A stretch of DNA of 51,326 bases from an uncultured Clostridia bacterium (GCA_947624745.1 CANQLR010000018.1:1-51326); one strand, 5' to 3'; positions 41,407-50,180 are shown, counted from the first letter of the stretch. The notes: generated by a model not told the origin, from the letters alone. Made by a program: numbers and translations.

Positions 41407-42171
41407 ATGGAAGAAAGACTACAGAAGATCCTCGGCGAATGCGGGTACTGCTCCCGGCGAAAGGCCGAGGAGCTCATATCCGGCGGCAGGGTGACGGTCA
41501 ACGGCCGCCCCTGCAAGCTCGGCGACAGAGCAGACATAAAAAAGGACATAATAAGCGTCGACGGCGTGAGGGTAGATACCGAGGCATCGCGCCAAAAGGT
41601 GTATTTAATGCTCAACAAGCCGCGCGGCTATGTGACTACCGTTTCTGACGAGCACGCCCGCCGCTGCGTGACCGACCTTCTTAACGACGTCGGCGAGAGG
41701 GTGTTCCCGGTCGGCAGGCTCGACATGAACTCTGAGGGGCTCCTTATCCTCACGAACGACGGCGACCTTGCCAACAAGATAATGCACCCGAAAAACCACG
41801 TCTCGAAAACGTATCGCGTGACGGTGCGGCCGGATATCAACGAGGAGCAGCTTTTAGAGCTCAGCTCCGGCATAGTTCTGGACGGCAAAAAGACCCTGCC
41901 CGCCTCCGTTAGCGTAGTGACGAAGGAGCCGGGCAGAGTGGTCATACTTATAACGATACACGAGGGCCGAAACAGGCAGGTACGGCGAATGTGCGAGGCC
42001 TTGGGGCTCGAGGTCGCGAGGCTGAAAAGGATTTCGGTCGGACCGATAAAGCTCGGGATGCTGAAGCCGGGCGAGTACCGGGAGCTCACTCCCAAGGAGC
42101 TCACTGCACTAAGAAACTGCATAGGAAAGGATGACGGAAATGCTCGAAATAATAAAAAAACAGGGCGCTGA
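41407..42171 (+). CDS. RsuA/RluB-family pseudouridine synthase
   Basis: A 254-residue rRNA pseudouridine synthase. The S4 RNA-binding domain (ERLQKILGECGYCSRRKAEELISGGRVTVNGRPCKLGDRAD, residues 2-45) precedes the catalytic domain with VGRLDMNSEGLLILTNDG (catalytic aspartate) and EGRNRQVRRMCEALGLEV. In Firmicutes RluB adjoins scpB, so this is likely the RluB orthologue modifying 23S rRNA. It starts shortly after the carboxypeptidase and overlaps the next gene by 32 bp. Confidence 0.93.
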   Translation: MEERLQKILGECGYCSRRKAEELISGGRVTVNGRPCKLGDRADIKKDIISVDGVRVDTEASRQKVYLMLNKPRGYVTTVSDEHARRCVTDLLNDVGERVFPVGRLDMNSEGLLILTNDGDLANKIMHPKNHVSKTYRVTVRPDINEEQLLELSSGIVLDGKKTLPASVSVVTKEPGRVVILITIHEGRNRQVRRMCEALGLEVARLKRISVGPIKLGMLKPGEYRELTPKELTALRNCIGKDDGNARNNKKTGR

Positions 42172-42508
42172 CGGCTACGAGGACGTGCTTAACGCGCTCG
42201 GCCTTTCGCCGGACAGCGTGAGCATATCGGAGGCGGTAAACGGCGATACCGTCGGCGGGTACTGCATATATAAGCTCGCGCCCGAGCTTGTTAGCATATA
42301 TAAAATTTCCGACGGGGGAGACCTCGTTTTGGCCGACGGGATACTTCGGAGCGTTCTTTTTCTGGGGGCGCTGAAGGGTATAGAGCGCGCCGAGTTTTTA
42401 TTCGGAAGCGAAGAAACGCCGAAGCGCTTGAAGCTCATCTCGGACGGAAATATCTTGGAGCCGATAAGCGGAATTTTCGGCGGCTGCGAGAGCTGCAAAA
42501 ACAAATAG
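42140..42508 (+). CDS. Uncharacterised small protein
   Basis: A 122-residue protein, MLEIIKKQGADGYEDVLNALGLS at its start and IFGGCESCKNK at its end. The middle (GGDLVLADGILRSVLFLGALKGIERAEFLFGSEE) has an alpha/beta feel like GNAT-related folds, but I cannot assign it. AGGATG before 42140 supports this start. An ATG at 42131 is an alternative. It overlaps the pseudouridine synthase end by 32 bp and is followed closely by pncB. The C-terminal C-x2-C may bind a metal. Confidence 0.7.
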   Translation: MLEIIKKQGADGYEDVLNALGLSPDSVSISEAVNGDTVGGYCIYKLAPELVSIYKISDGGDLVLADGILRSVLFLGALKGIERAEFLFGSEETPKRLKLISDGNILEPISGIFGGCESCKNK

Positions 42509-42520
42509 GGAGGTAAAATC

Positions 42521-43969
42521 ATGTATAAGGCATCCGAAAACTTCACCATGCTCTGCGACTTTTACGAGCTCACCATGGGAAACGGCTATTTTGAAAAGGG
42601 CTATAAGGACAAAATTTGCTACTTCGACGTGTTCTACCGCAGCGTCCCCGATAACGGCGGTTTCGCCATCGCCTGCGGATTGGAGCAGGTGATAGATTAT
42701 ATCAAAAACCTTCATTTCGACGACGAGGATATTACATACCTTCGCTCCAAGGGCATTTTCTCGGAGGAGTTTTTAAACTATCTTAAAGACTTCACCTTCA
42801 CCGGCGACATCTGGGCCGTCCCTGAGGGCACCGTTATTTTCCCGAACGAGCCGATGATGACGGTCAGGGCTCCCGCCATTCAGGCGCAGCTCATCGAGAC
42901 CTTTGTGCTTTTGACTCTCAACCACCAGTCGCTCATCGCGACCAAGGCTAACCGCATATTCCGCGCCGCCAACGGCAGAGCTGTGAGCGAGTTCGGCTCC
43001 CGCCGCGCCCACGGCCCCGACGCCGCTGTTTTGGGCGCCCGCGCCGCCTATATCGGGGGCTGCGCCGCCACTGCCTGCACCATGACCGACGAGGACTACG
43101 GCGTTCCCGCGACCGGCACCATGGCCCACTCGTGGGTGCAGATGTTCGACTCGGAATACGAGGCGTTCAAGGCTTACTGCGAGGTATACCCGAACTCCGC
43201 CACACTTCTTGTCGACACCTATAACGTCCTCAAAAGCGGCGTTCCGAACGCCATCAGGGCCTTCGACGAGGTTTTAAAGCCTCTCGGCTGCCGCCCCGTC
43301 GGGATAAGGCTCGACTCGGGCGACATAACCTATCTTTCGATAAAGGCCCGCGAGATGCTCGACGCTGCAGGATACCCCGACTGCAAGATAGTCGCCTCGA
43401 ATTCTCTCGACGAATACCTGATCCGCGATATGCTCCAGCAGGGCGCCAAGGTCGACCTCTACGGCGTAGGCGAAAGGCTGATAACCTCGAAATCCTCCGC
43501 CGTGTTCGACGGCGTGTATAAGCTCGTCGCAGTCGAAAACGACGACGGCACGATCACTCCGAAAATAAAAATCTCCGAAAACGTCGCGAAGATAACCAAC
43601 CCCTGCTTCAAAAAGGTCTACAGGATCTACGACAACTCCCGCTTCGTCGCCATAGCGGACCTCATCTGCACCCACGACGAAACGGTCGACCAGTCCGCGC
43701 CGCTCGAAATCTTCGACCCCGACTTCACCTGGAAGCGCCGCACCGTCGAAAACTTCACCGCCCGCGAGCTTCTGATACCGATATTCAAGGGCGGCAAGTG
43801 CGTCTATACGAGCCCGACCCTAAAGGAGATACGCGACCACTGCACCCGCGAGGTCGCCTCGATGTGGGATTCGGTCACCCGCTTTGAAAACCCCCACGCC
43901 TACTATGTCGACCTTTCGCAGAAGCTCTGGGACATCAAGCACGAGCTCTTATCCCAAAACTCTAAATAA
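42521..43969 (+). CDS. pncB: Nicotinate phosphoribosyltransferase
   Basis: A 482-residue enzyme joining nicotinate to PRPP in NAD salvage. MYKASENFTMLCDFYELTMGNGYFEKG opens the family. FGSRRAHGPDAAVLGARAAYIGG and GTMAHSWVQMF (with the phosphorylatable histidine) follow. GIRLDSGDITYLS binds the phosphate, and FKKVYRIYDNSRF is near the C-terminal region. GGGAGGT lies before the ATG. No terminator is visible after it. Confidence 0.96.
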   Translation: MYKASENFTMLCDFYELTMGNGYFEKGYKDKICYFDVFYRSVPDNGGFAIACGLEQVIDYIKNLHFDDEDITYLRSKGIFSEEFLNYLKDFTFTGDIWAVPEGTVIFPNEPMMTVRAPAIQAQLIETFVLLTLNHQSLIATKANRIFRAANGRAVSEFGSRRAHGPDAAVLGARAAYIGGCAATACTMTDEDYGVPATGTMAHSWVQMFDSEYEAFKAYCEVYPNSATLLVDTYNVLKSGVPNAIRAFDEVLKPLGCRPVGIRLDSGDITYLSIKAREMLDAAGYPDCKIVASNSLDEYLIRDMLQQGAKVDLYGVGERLITSKSSAVFDGVYKLVAVENDDGTITPKIKISENVAKITNPCFKKVYRIYDNSRFVAIADLICTHDETVDQSAPLEIFDPDFTWKRRTVENFTARELLIPIFKGGKCVYTSPTLKEIRDHCTREVASMWDSVTRFENPHAYYVDLSQKLWDIKHELLSQNSK

Positions 43970-43996
43970 TTTAATAAAATCTTAATATTTTATATC

Positions 43997-44025
43997 TTGA
44001 TTTTTAATACTTTTTGCGGTATATT
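43997..44025 (+). promoter_or_regulatory. Promoter of the membrane-protein/TVP38 pair
   Basis: TTGATT at 43997-44002 and TATATT at 44020-44025 with a 17-bp spacer. Confidence 0.65.
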
Positions 44026-44045
44026 ATCATGAAAGCGGTGAGTGG

Positions 44046-44573
44046 ATGAAAAAGCTGAGTTTTCGCCTTGCATTTGCGGGGATAGCCTCGGCGCTCTGCG
44101 TGATAATCATGTTCTCGGCTTCCTTTATCCCTTTTGTCACCTACGTTTTCCCGATGTTCGCGGGGCTCCTTATATACGCCGTCAGCCTCGAATGCGGGAC
44201 AAAGACCGGCATTTACGCCTATATCGGCGTGTCGGCGCTGCTTCTGATCCTCTCCCCCGAAAAGGAATCGGTCTTTATGTTCGTGTTCTTCTTCGGCTAC
44301 TACCCGATACTTTCGGTGTCGCTCGACAGGCTGCGCTCGCCCGTTATTCGGTGGATAATAAGGATTTTAGTGTTCAATCTTTCGGTCATGGCGGCATATT
44401 TTATCCTCATGAAGCTTCTTGTCGCTGTCGAGAGCGAGGATTTCACGAAATACACCGCCATTTCACTTTTGGTGCTCGGAAACATTTGCCTTCTTCTTTA
44501 TGAAAAAATGTTTCGCAGGCTGACCGAAAAATACGTTAAGGTATACCGCAAAAAGCTTTTCAGGAGAAAATAA
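44046..44573 (+). CDS. Uncharacterised polytopic membrane protein
   Basis: A 175-residue protein with about five helices (LAFAGIASALCVIIMFSASFIPF, YVFPMFAGLLIYAVSL, GIYAYIGVSALLLIL, FMFVFFFGYYPIL, WIIRILVFNLSVMAAYFILM, then a C-terminal LLVLGNICLLLYEKMF) and a basic tail. The MFAGLLIYAVSLECG and GYYPI features recall small-molecule uptake S-components of ECF transporters, but the similarity is too weak to name. It is followed after 1 bp by the TVP38 gene. Confidence 0.75.
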   Translation: MKKLSFRLAFAGIASALCVIIMFSASFIPFVTYVFPMFAGLLIYAVSLECGTKTGIYAYIGVSALLLILSPEKESVFMFVFFFGYYPILSVSLDRLRSPVIRWIIRILVFNLSVMAAYFILMKLLVAVESEDFTKYTAISLLVLGNICLLLYEKMFRRLTEKYVKVYRKKLFRRK

Positions 44574-44574
44574 G

Positions 44575-45303
44575 ATGTCGGAAAAGACGAAAAAGATAAT
44601 AAGAATAACCGCGCTCGTGATATTTTTCGCGGTGACCGTCGGCCTTACGGTAATGTGCCTGCCGATGATCCCGATGCTCATGAGCGAGGAGGGGAGATAC
44701 AGGCTCGAGGCTATCGTCGGCGGGATAGTCGAGGAAAATCTGATCTTAGGCGTCGGCGCTTTTTTGCTGCTACAGGTCTTGCAGGTCGTCGTCGCGCTGA
44801 TCCCCGGCGGGCTTATCCAGATCCTCGGCGGGGTGATATTCGGCGGCTTCTGGGGAACGCTCCTCTGCCTTTTGGGCACGTTTCTGGGCGAGCTCTTGGT
44901 GTTTTACATCGTAAGGCTCCTCGGTATGCCTCTCGTCGAGGCGCTTATCGACCAAAAGGGCATAAAAAAGCTTGCCTTTTTGCAGGACGAAAAAAAGTGC
45001 GAGCTCGCGGTGTTTATCCTCTTTCTCCTGCCGGTCATGCCGAAGGACGCCCTTACCTACATCGCCCCGCTCACGAAGATAAAGCCCTCGACCTTCTTTA
45101 TCCTCTCGATGCTCGCCCGCTCTCCGGGGCTTATTCTTTCAAACGTCTTCGGCTCGTCTCTGAGCGAGGGCAACGTCATGATCGCGCTTATACTCTTTGC
45201 GATAGTCGCGATCATCGGCCTTGTGACGATATGGTACCGCGACAGGATAATAGATCTTTTCAGAACGAGATCCTCGAAGAAAAACGGAACCGTCGCGAAA
45301 TAA
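44575..45303 (+). CDS. TVP38/TMEM64 (DedA-like) membrane protein
   Basis: A 242-residue polytopic membrane protein of the VTT/DedA group: ALIPGGLIQILGGVIFGGFWGTLLCLLGTFLGELLVFYIVRLLG is the signature, followed by LFLLPVMPKDALTYIAPLTKIKPSTFF, the second re-entrant loop with the conserved proline and aspartate. Members are thought to scramble or transport lipids such as undecaprenyl phosphate. The substrate here is unknown. Confidence 0.9.
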   Translation: MSEKTKKIIRITALVIFFAVTVGLTVMCLPMIPMLMSEEGRYRLEAIVGGIVEENLILGVGAFLLLQVLQVVVALIPGGLIQILGGVIFGGFWGTLLCLLGTFLGELLVFYIVRLLGMPLVEALIDQKGIKKLAFLQDEKKCELAVFILFLLPVMPKDALTYIAPLTKIKPSTFFILSMLARSPGLILSNVFGSSLSEGNVMIALILFAIVAIIGLVTIWYRDRIIDLFRTRSSKKNGTVAK

Positions 45304-45305
45304 TA

Positions 45306-45335
45306 AAGCTGCCTTCTGTAACAGGCGGCTTTTTC
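45306..45335 (+). terminator. Terminator after the TVP38 gene
   Basis: The 9-bp stem AAGCTGCCT (45306-45314)/AGGCGGCTT (45323-45331), with one T-G pair, is followed by TTTC. Confidence 0.8.
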
Positions 45336-45386
45336 TTGCATAAAATTCCCTCAAGCTTGCATTAAGACTGTATTTTCAAAAAACAG

Positions 45387-45415
45387 TGGAAAACCCGCGC
45401 GGCATGTGGTATAAT
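45387..45415 (+). promoter_or_regulatory. Promoter of the GH115 gene
   Basis: A strong TATAAT at 45410-45415 with a weak -35 (TGGAAA at 45387-45392), 17-bp spacer. The weak -35 is compatible with regulation by an activator. Confidence 0.6.
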
Positions 45416-45445
45416 CAAAAAAACATTACAAAAGGAGAGAATCAA

Positions 45446-48391
45446 ATGTCAAAATTTTGTATTTATTCGTCCGGCGTTCCCTGCGACATTCTCATCGAGG
45501 CCTCTGCCTACGAGGGAGTTAAGCTTGTCGCCGGCGCTCACGCCGATGATATAGAGCTTGTCTGCGGAAAAAAGCCCGCAATTGTTTCCGAGCCCTCCGA
45601 GATAAGCTCGAAAAATGTGATAATTGCCGCGACGGTCGGAAAAAGCGCCCTGCTTGATACTCTCGGCATAGATACCTCCGCGATAGCAGGAAAGCACGAG
45701 GTCTACTCCCACACCGTGATTTCCTCGCCCTTCCCGGGGGTCGATAAAGCCCTCGTCATCGCCGGAAGCGACAAGCGCGGCACCATCTACGGAATTTTTG
45801 ACATCTCGGAAAAAATAGGCGTTTCGCCGCTTGTATACTGGGGCGACGTTGTCCCCAAAAAGCGTGATGAATTATATGTCGATATCCCCGACGGCGGCTT
45901 TACCTCGAAGGAGCCGTCCGTCAGGTACAGAGGCCTTTTCATAAACGACGACTGGCCGGCGTTCGGCGGCTGGTGCCACGAGCGCTTCGGAGGCTATAAC
46001 GCCAAGGCTTACGAGCCCGTGTTCCAGCTTCTTTTGAGGCTGAAGGGCAACTACCTCTGGCCGGGAATGTGGACGGGTATCTTCTCCGAGGAGGGCCCGG
46101 GGCTTCTGAACGCCGAGCTCGCCGACAAATACGGCATAGTCATGGGAGCTTCCCACCACGAGCCTATGTGCCGCGCCGGAGCCGAGTGGCAGAAGATCTA
46201 TAAGCAGTACGGCGACGACAACACCTGGAGCTTCATCTCGAACGGCAAGGCGATAACCGAGTTCTGGCGGGACGGCTTAAAGCGCAACAAGGATTTTGAA
46301 AACGTCATCACCGTCGGCATGAGAGGCGAGAACGACAGCCTGCTTCTTGGCGAAAACGCCACGCTTGAGGACAACATCAACGTCCTTCGCAACGTTATCC
46401 TCACGCAGAATGAGCTGATGAAGGAGGTCGTGGACCCCGACCTTGAAAAGATACCGAGAATGCTCGCGCTTTACTATGAGGTCGAGGACTTCTATCACGG
46501 CGACAAGGACACCAAGGGTCTCAAAAACTGGGACGCGCTCGACGGGGTAATTTTAATGCTCTGCGACGACACATACGGAAATCTCAGATTTCTGCCGGAC
46601 GACACCGACCGCGACCACAACGGCGGCTTCGGAATGTATTATCACTACGACTACCACGGCTCGCCGATATCCTATGAGTGGATGAACACAAACCGCCTTT
46701 CCAAGACATGGGAGCAGATGTCGATGGCCTATGACTACGGCATCCGCGACCTTTGGATAGTTAATCTGGGGGACATAAAGGGGCTTGAATACCCGCTTTG
46801 TTATTTCATGGACCTCGCTTACGACTTTGATAAGTACGGCACAACCGCCCGAAACTCGGTCGAGGGATATGTAAAAAGCTGGGTGAAAAAGCAGTACGGC
46901 GACTGGTTCGACGAGCAGAAGCTCGACGACATCTATACGGTTCTTAACGGCTACACCAAGCTCAACAACGCCCGCACGCCCGAGTCGATGAACCAAAACA
47001 TCTACGCCCCGATCAACTTCCGCGAGGGCGAAAGGGTATATTCCGAGTGCGAAAAGCTCATCTCACTCGCGACCGAGCTTTATAACACCGCCCCCGAGCC
47101 GATAAAGCCCTCAATTTTCTACGAGATATACTATCCCGCCGTCGCCTCACTCAATTTCGTTCAGATGTCTGTAGAGGCCGGGTGGAACGGCTTTTACGCC
47201 TCTCACGGCAGCCTTGCCGCTAATAAGTATCTTGAATGCGTGAAAAAGCGCGTCGCCCTTGACTATAAGCTCCACGACGAATACGACCGCCTTCTTGACG
47301 GCAAGTGGGTACATATGGCCGACTCGGCGCACCACGGCTTCCGAAGCTGGAACAACGAGGACTGGAGATACCCGACCGTGAGCGAGGTCGTCCCGGTGCC
47401 GTCCTGCAAGTCGTATGTCTCCTTTGCCGGGCGGGAGACCTACTCCATCGGCACCTTCTGGACCAACTCTCCCGTTTTGGAAAACCGCGAGTTTAAACGC
47501 CACGACACCGAAAAGATAACGATAAACATCGAGACCGGCTCCTCGGCAAGCCTGAAATATAAGATCATCTGCAAAAAGGACTGGCTTCGCTTCGAGCGCA
47601 CCGAGGGCAGTCTCACCCCCGAGGAGGGTATCGCCTCGGTGGACGTCTACATCGACCGCTCCCGCCTTAGCGGCGAGGATATTGCCGACGTCACCGTGAG
47701 CTGCGATTTCGTCACCGACAACATGTCAGAGAAAAATAACGAGGACATGTACGACAAGCCCATCGGACACACCTTCGCTAAGCTTAAGATATACGCGGGA
47801 GGGGAGTATGACTACCCCGCCGGGACCTATGTCGACACCGAGGGCTACGTTTCGATGGAGGCCTCCGGCTATTCCGAGCTTTGTGACGGCGACGGCTGCG
47901 GCTGGCGCGAAATTGATCATTTAAGCCGCCTCGACACCCCCGCCATGAAGGTCTTCCCCTCGAACAGCTGCTTTATCGACAACGAAACGGATAAATACAT
48001 CGCCCCGAACGTTCCCTTTATCGGCTATTCCTTCGCCGTTTCGGGCGAGGGCAGATACACCGCCGAGCTTTACCTTTCGACCCGCAATTCCGTCGCAAGG
48101 GGAGCCAAGCTTCGCCTCGGCGTTTCGGTGAACGGCGGCGAGCCGGAGGTAGTCTACACCGTCCCCGCCGACTATAAGCCCGGTATGCACGGCAGCTCCT
48201 ACTGGGGCCGCGAGGTGCTCGACAAGGTGAGAAGGGTCGAGGTCCCGATAACGGTTAAAAACGGCCTCAACAGCCTTAAGCTTTACGGCGGCGACCCGAA
48301 TATCATCATAGAAAAAATCGTGATTTATCCCGAAGGCAAAAAGCCGCCCAAGAGCTACTTCGGCGCGCCCGAGAGCTACAAGGTGAGATGA
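45446..48391 (+). CDS. GH115-family glycoside hydrolase (putative alpha-glucuronidase)
   Basis: A 981-residue GH115 protein. VRYRGLFINDDWPAFGGW (about residue 155), LLLRLKGNYLWPGMWTGIFSEEGP and MGASHHEPMCRAGAEWQKIY are family segments. The C-terminal part (from about 800) carries a beta-sandwich (GVSVNGGEPEVVYTVPAD). GH115 enzymes remove 4-O-methylglucuronic acid from xylan. No signal peptide is seen: the start MSKFCIYSSGVPC after AAAGGAGAGA is not hydrophobic. It may therefore act in the cytoplasm on imported oligosaccharides. No xylan transporter is nearby. Confidence 0.88.
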   Translation: MSKFCIYSSGVPCDILIEASAYEGVKLVAGAHADDIELVCGKKPAIVSEPSEISSKNVIIAATVGKSALLDTLGIDTSAIAGKHEVYSHTVISSPFPGVDKALVIAGSDKRGTIYGIFDISEKIGVSPLVYWGDVVPKKRDELYVDIPDGGFTSKEPSVRYRGLFINDDWPAFGGWCHERFGGYNAKAYEPVFQLLLRLKGNYLWPGMWTGIFSEEGPGLLNAELADKYGIVMGASHHEPMCRAGAEWQKIYKQYGDDNTWSFISNGKAITEFWRDGLKRNKDFENVITVGMRGENDSLLLGENATLEDNINVLRNVILTQNELMKEVVDPDLEKIPRMLALYYEVEDFYHGDKDTKGLKNWDALDGVILMLCDDTYGNLRFLPDDTDRDHNGGFGMYYHYDYHGSPISYEWMNTNRLSKTWEQMSMAYDYGIRDLWIVNLGDIKGLEYPLCYFMDLAYDFDKYGTTARNSVEGYVKSWVKKQYGDWFDEQKLDDIYTVLNGYTKLNNARTPESMNQNIYAPINFREGERVYSECEKLISLATELYNTAPEPIKPSIFYEIYYPAVASLNFVQMSVEAGWNGFYASHGSLAANKYLECVKKRVALDYKLHDEYDRLLDGKWVHMADSAHHGFRSWNNEDWRYPTVSEVVPVPSCKSYVSFAGRETYSIGTFWTNSPVLENREFKRHDTEKITINIETGSSASLKYKIICKKDWLRFERTEGSLTPEEGIASVDVYIDRSRLSGEDIADVTVSCDFVTDNMSEKNNEDMYDKPIGHTFAKLKIYAGGEYDYPAGTYVDTEGYVSMEASGYSELCDGDGCGWREIDHLSRLDTPAMKVFPSNSCFIDNETDKYIAPNVPFIGYSFAVSGEGRYTAELYLSTRNSVARGAKLRLGVSVNGGEPEVVYTVPADYKPGMHGSSYWGREVLDKVRRVEVPITVKNGLNSLKLYGGDPNIIIEKIVIYPEGKKPPKSYFGAPESYKVR

Positions 48392-48393
48392 TG

Positions 48394-48849
48394 ATGGAAA
48401 AAACCCGTTCTGAAATTGCGGTTTCCCTTTTCTACGAGGGCTGCAACTGCGCCCAAGCGGTCTTCTGCGCCTTTTCCGACCTAACAGGCCTTGACAGTGC
48501 CACCTCCCGCAAACTCTCATGCGGCTTCGGGGGAGGGGTCTCCCGCCTGCGCGAGCTTTGCGGCGCGGTCTCGGGAATGATAATGGTGATAGATATGCTC
48601 TACGGCTACTCCGACGTCAGCGACCACAGCCTGAAATCGGCCCACTATAAGCTTATCCAGGAGCTTTGCGCTCGTTTCAGGGAGGCGGAGGGCTCGATAG
48701 TCTGCCGCGAGCTTTTGGGCATAAAGGGCTCCTCCGAGCCCTATTCTCCCCCTCGCACGGAGGAGTTTTACCGCACTCGCCCCTGCGCGCGGCTTATCGC
48801 CCTTGCCGCAAAAATCGCCGAGGATTACATCACGGAGCATCCGCTATGA
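48394..48849 (+). CDS. C_GCAxxG_C_C family redox-active-type protein
   Basis: A 151-residue cysteine-rich protein. The conserved pattern is FYEGCNCAQAVFCAF, then SCGFGGGVSRLRELCGAVSGMIMVIDML, then GSIVCRELLG and RPCARLIALAA. Such proteins are described as putative redox-active or metal-binding, without a proven role. Three ATGs lie in a row at 48388, 48391 and 48394. AAGGTGAG at 48380-48387 is best spaced from the third. The gene overlaps the GH115 stop if the first is used. Confidence 0.85.
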   Translation: MEKTRSEIAVSLFYEGCNCAQAVFCAFSDLTGLDSATSRKLSCGFGGGVSRLRELCGAVSGMIMVIDMLYGYSDVSDHSLKSAHYKLIQELCARFREAEGSIVCRELLGIKGSSEPYSPPRTEEFYRTRPCARLIALAAKIAEDYITEHPL

Positions 48850-49607
48850 CCGACTACATTCGCTTCGAGGAGCTTAGCCGCCTCTCCAAGGAGGAGCTTC
48901 ATGTCGACAACGGCATAGGCACCCTCTCCGAAAAATATCTGCACATATTTTTAAAGAACTACTTCGAGCCGGACGAAAGCTGCCACGAGGTAAAAATAGG
49001 CCGCTTCACCGCAGATATCCTCTCGGGCGAGGAGATAATCGAGATACAGACCCGCTCGCTTCACACGCTGAAGGAAAAGCTCGAATTTTACCTGACCGAG
49101 GGCTATAACGTCACCGTCGTTCACCCCGTCGCCCGCGTGCGAAAGATGATCTCCTTCGACCCTGCGACCGGCGAGACCGTCTCGGTGAGAAATCATCCTC
49201 ACACCGGCAATTTCTACGACGCCATACCCGAGGTTTACAGCATAAAGCCCTTTCTTGACAGGGAGGGCTTCAAGCTCCGGCTGATGCTTTTGGACGTCGA
49301 GGAGTACCGCGAGATCAAGTCCCGCCCCGGGGCAAAGGTCAGGCGCACCCGGCGTTACGACCGCATTCCCTTTGCCGTCGGCGGAAACGTGCTTTTGGAC
49401 AACCCCGCAGACTATCTTCTGTTCCTGCCCGACGGTCTTCCCGACGAATTTACCTCCCGCGACTTCGCCCAAAGGGCAAGGATAAACACGCAGCTTACAA
49501 GGATCACCCTCAATGTTTTGACCCATCTTCACGTCACCGAGCAGACGTCCCGCAGTGGCAGAAGCCTTGTGTATTCTGTCAATAAATACTTCAAGGATTT
49601 CGGTTAA
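48846..49607 (+). CDS. Uncharacterised protein with nuclease-like core
   Basis: A 253-residue protein. Near the N-terminus (about residues 17-70), GIGTLSEKYLHIFLKNYF and HEVKIGRFTADILSGEEIIEIQT form a pattern like the PD-(D/E)XK nuclease core: Asp, then E-x-Q. The C-terminal 60 residues (FTSRDFAQRARINTQLTRITLNVLTHLHVTEQTSRSGRSLVYSV) look like a winged helix. Lysine is replaced by glutamine in the E-x-K position, known in some nucleases. Function is not established, and this reading is tentative. It starts 4 bp inside the preceding gene (ATGA). Confidence 0.65.
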   Translation: MTDYIRFEELSRLSKEELHVDNGIGTLSEKYLHIFLKNYFEPDESCHEVKIGRFTADILSGEEIIEIQTRSLHTLKEKLEFYLTEGYNVTVVHPVARVRKMISFDPATGETVSVRNHPHTGNFYDAIPEVYSIKPFLDREGFKLRLMLLDVEEYREIKSRPGAKVRRTRRYDRIPFAVGGNVLLDNPADYLLFLPDGLPDEFTSRDFAQRARINTQLTRITLNVLTHLHVTEQTSRSGRSLVYSVNKYFKDFG

Positions 49608-49627
49608 AACGCCGAAATTCTTTTTTT
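49597..49627 (+). terminator. Terminator overlapping the preceding stop codon
   Basis: The stem ATTTCGG (49597-49603)/CCGAAAT (49612-49618) is followed by TC and TTTTTTT at 49621-49627. It ends the GH115 run just before the ECF promoter. Confidence 0.75.
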
Positions 49628-49628
49628 C

Positions 49629-49655
49629 TGAAACTAATTCCCTCTCCCGCACGTC
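49629..49655 (+). promoter_or_regulatory. Putative ECF-type autoregulatory promoter
   Basis: TGAAAC at 49629-49634 and CGTC at 49652-49655 with a 17-bp spacer, the classic layout of Bacillus ECF promoters. CGTC is followed by TAATTG, close to CGTCTAACTG at 3627. The perfect palindrome GTAACGTTAC follows at 49664-49673. Confidence 0.65.
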
Positions 49656-49694
49656 TAATTGCCGTAACGTTACAAAAAAGGAGTTTTACCCGTG

Positions 49695-50180
49695 ATGACT
49701 TCAGACGATAAGGAAAGCTTCGCAGCGCTTTTCACGAGCGTTTCCGACGAACTCTACAGAATAGCCTATATCTATCTAAAAAACCGCGACGACTCCCTTG
49801 ACGCCGTTTCCGAGGCCGCCTGCCGCTGCTTCAAAAGCCGCCGCTCCCTGAAAAGTCCCGAGCATTTCAGGACTTGGGCGGTCAGGGTGGTCATAAACTG
49901 CTCTTTGGACATTTTGCGTCAGCGAAAGCGCACCGTACCTCTCGACGAAGCGGTAACGCCCGCAGTTTCCGGCGAGACGGACGGCTCGAGGGCGCTTTTG
50001 GAAGCCCTTTTGAACACCCTGTCCGAGCGTGAAAAGTCGGTCATAGTGCTTCACGAGCTCACCGGGCTTTCGTTCAGGGAGGTCGCAAGGGCGTTAAAGC
50101 TCCCCGAATCAACAGTAAAATCAATTCACTACCGCGCGATGAATAAACTCAAGAGGGAGGCATCCTCCGATGAAAAATGA
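49695..50180 (+). CDS. RNA polymerase ECF sigma factor
   Basis: A 161-residue group IV sigma factor. Region 2: FAALFTSVSDELYRIAYIYLKNRDDSLDAVSEAACRCFKSRRSLKSPEHFRTWAVRVVINCSLDILRQRKR. Region 4: LLNTLSEREKSVIVLHELTGLSFREVARALKLPESTVKSIHYRAMNKLKRE. GTG at 49692 and ATG at 49695 are both possible. AAGGAG at 49678-49683 fits the ATG. It overlaps its partner by 11 bp. It resembles the SigV/SigM-like group more than the first sigma factor in the window. Confidence 0.93.
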   Translation: MTSDDKESFAALFTSVSDELYRIAYIYLKNRDDSLDAVSEAACRCFKSRRSLKSPEHFRTWAVRVVINCSLDILRQRKRTVPLDEAVTPAVSGETDGSRALLEALLNTLSEREKSVIVLHELTGLSFREVARALKLPESTVKSIHYRAMNKLKREASSDEK

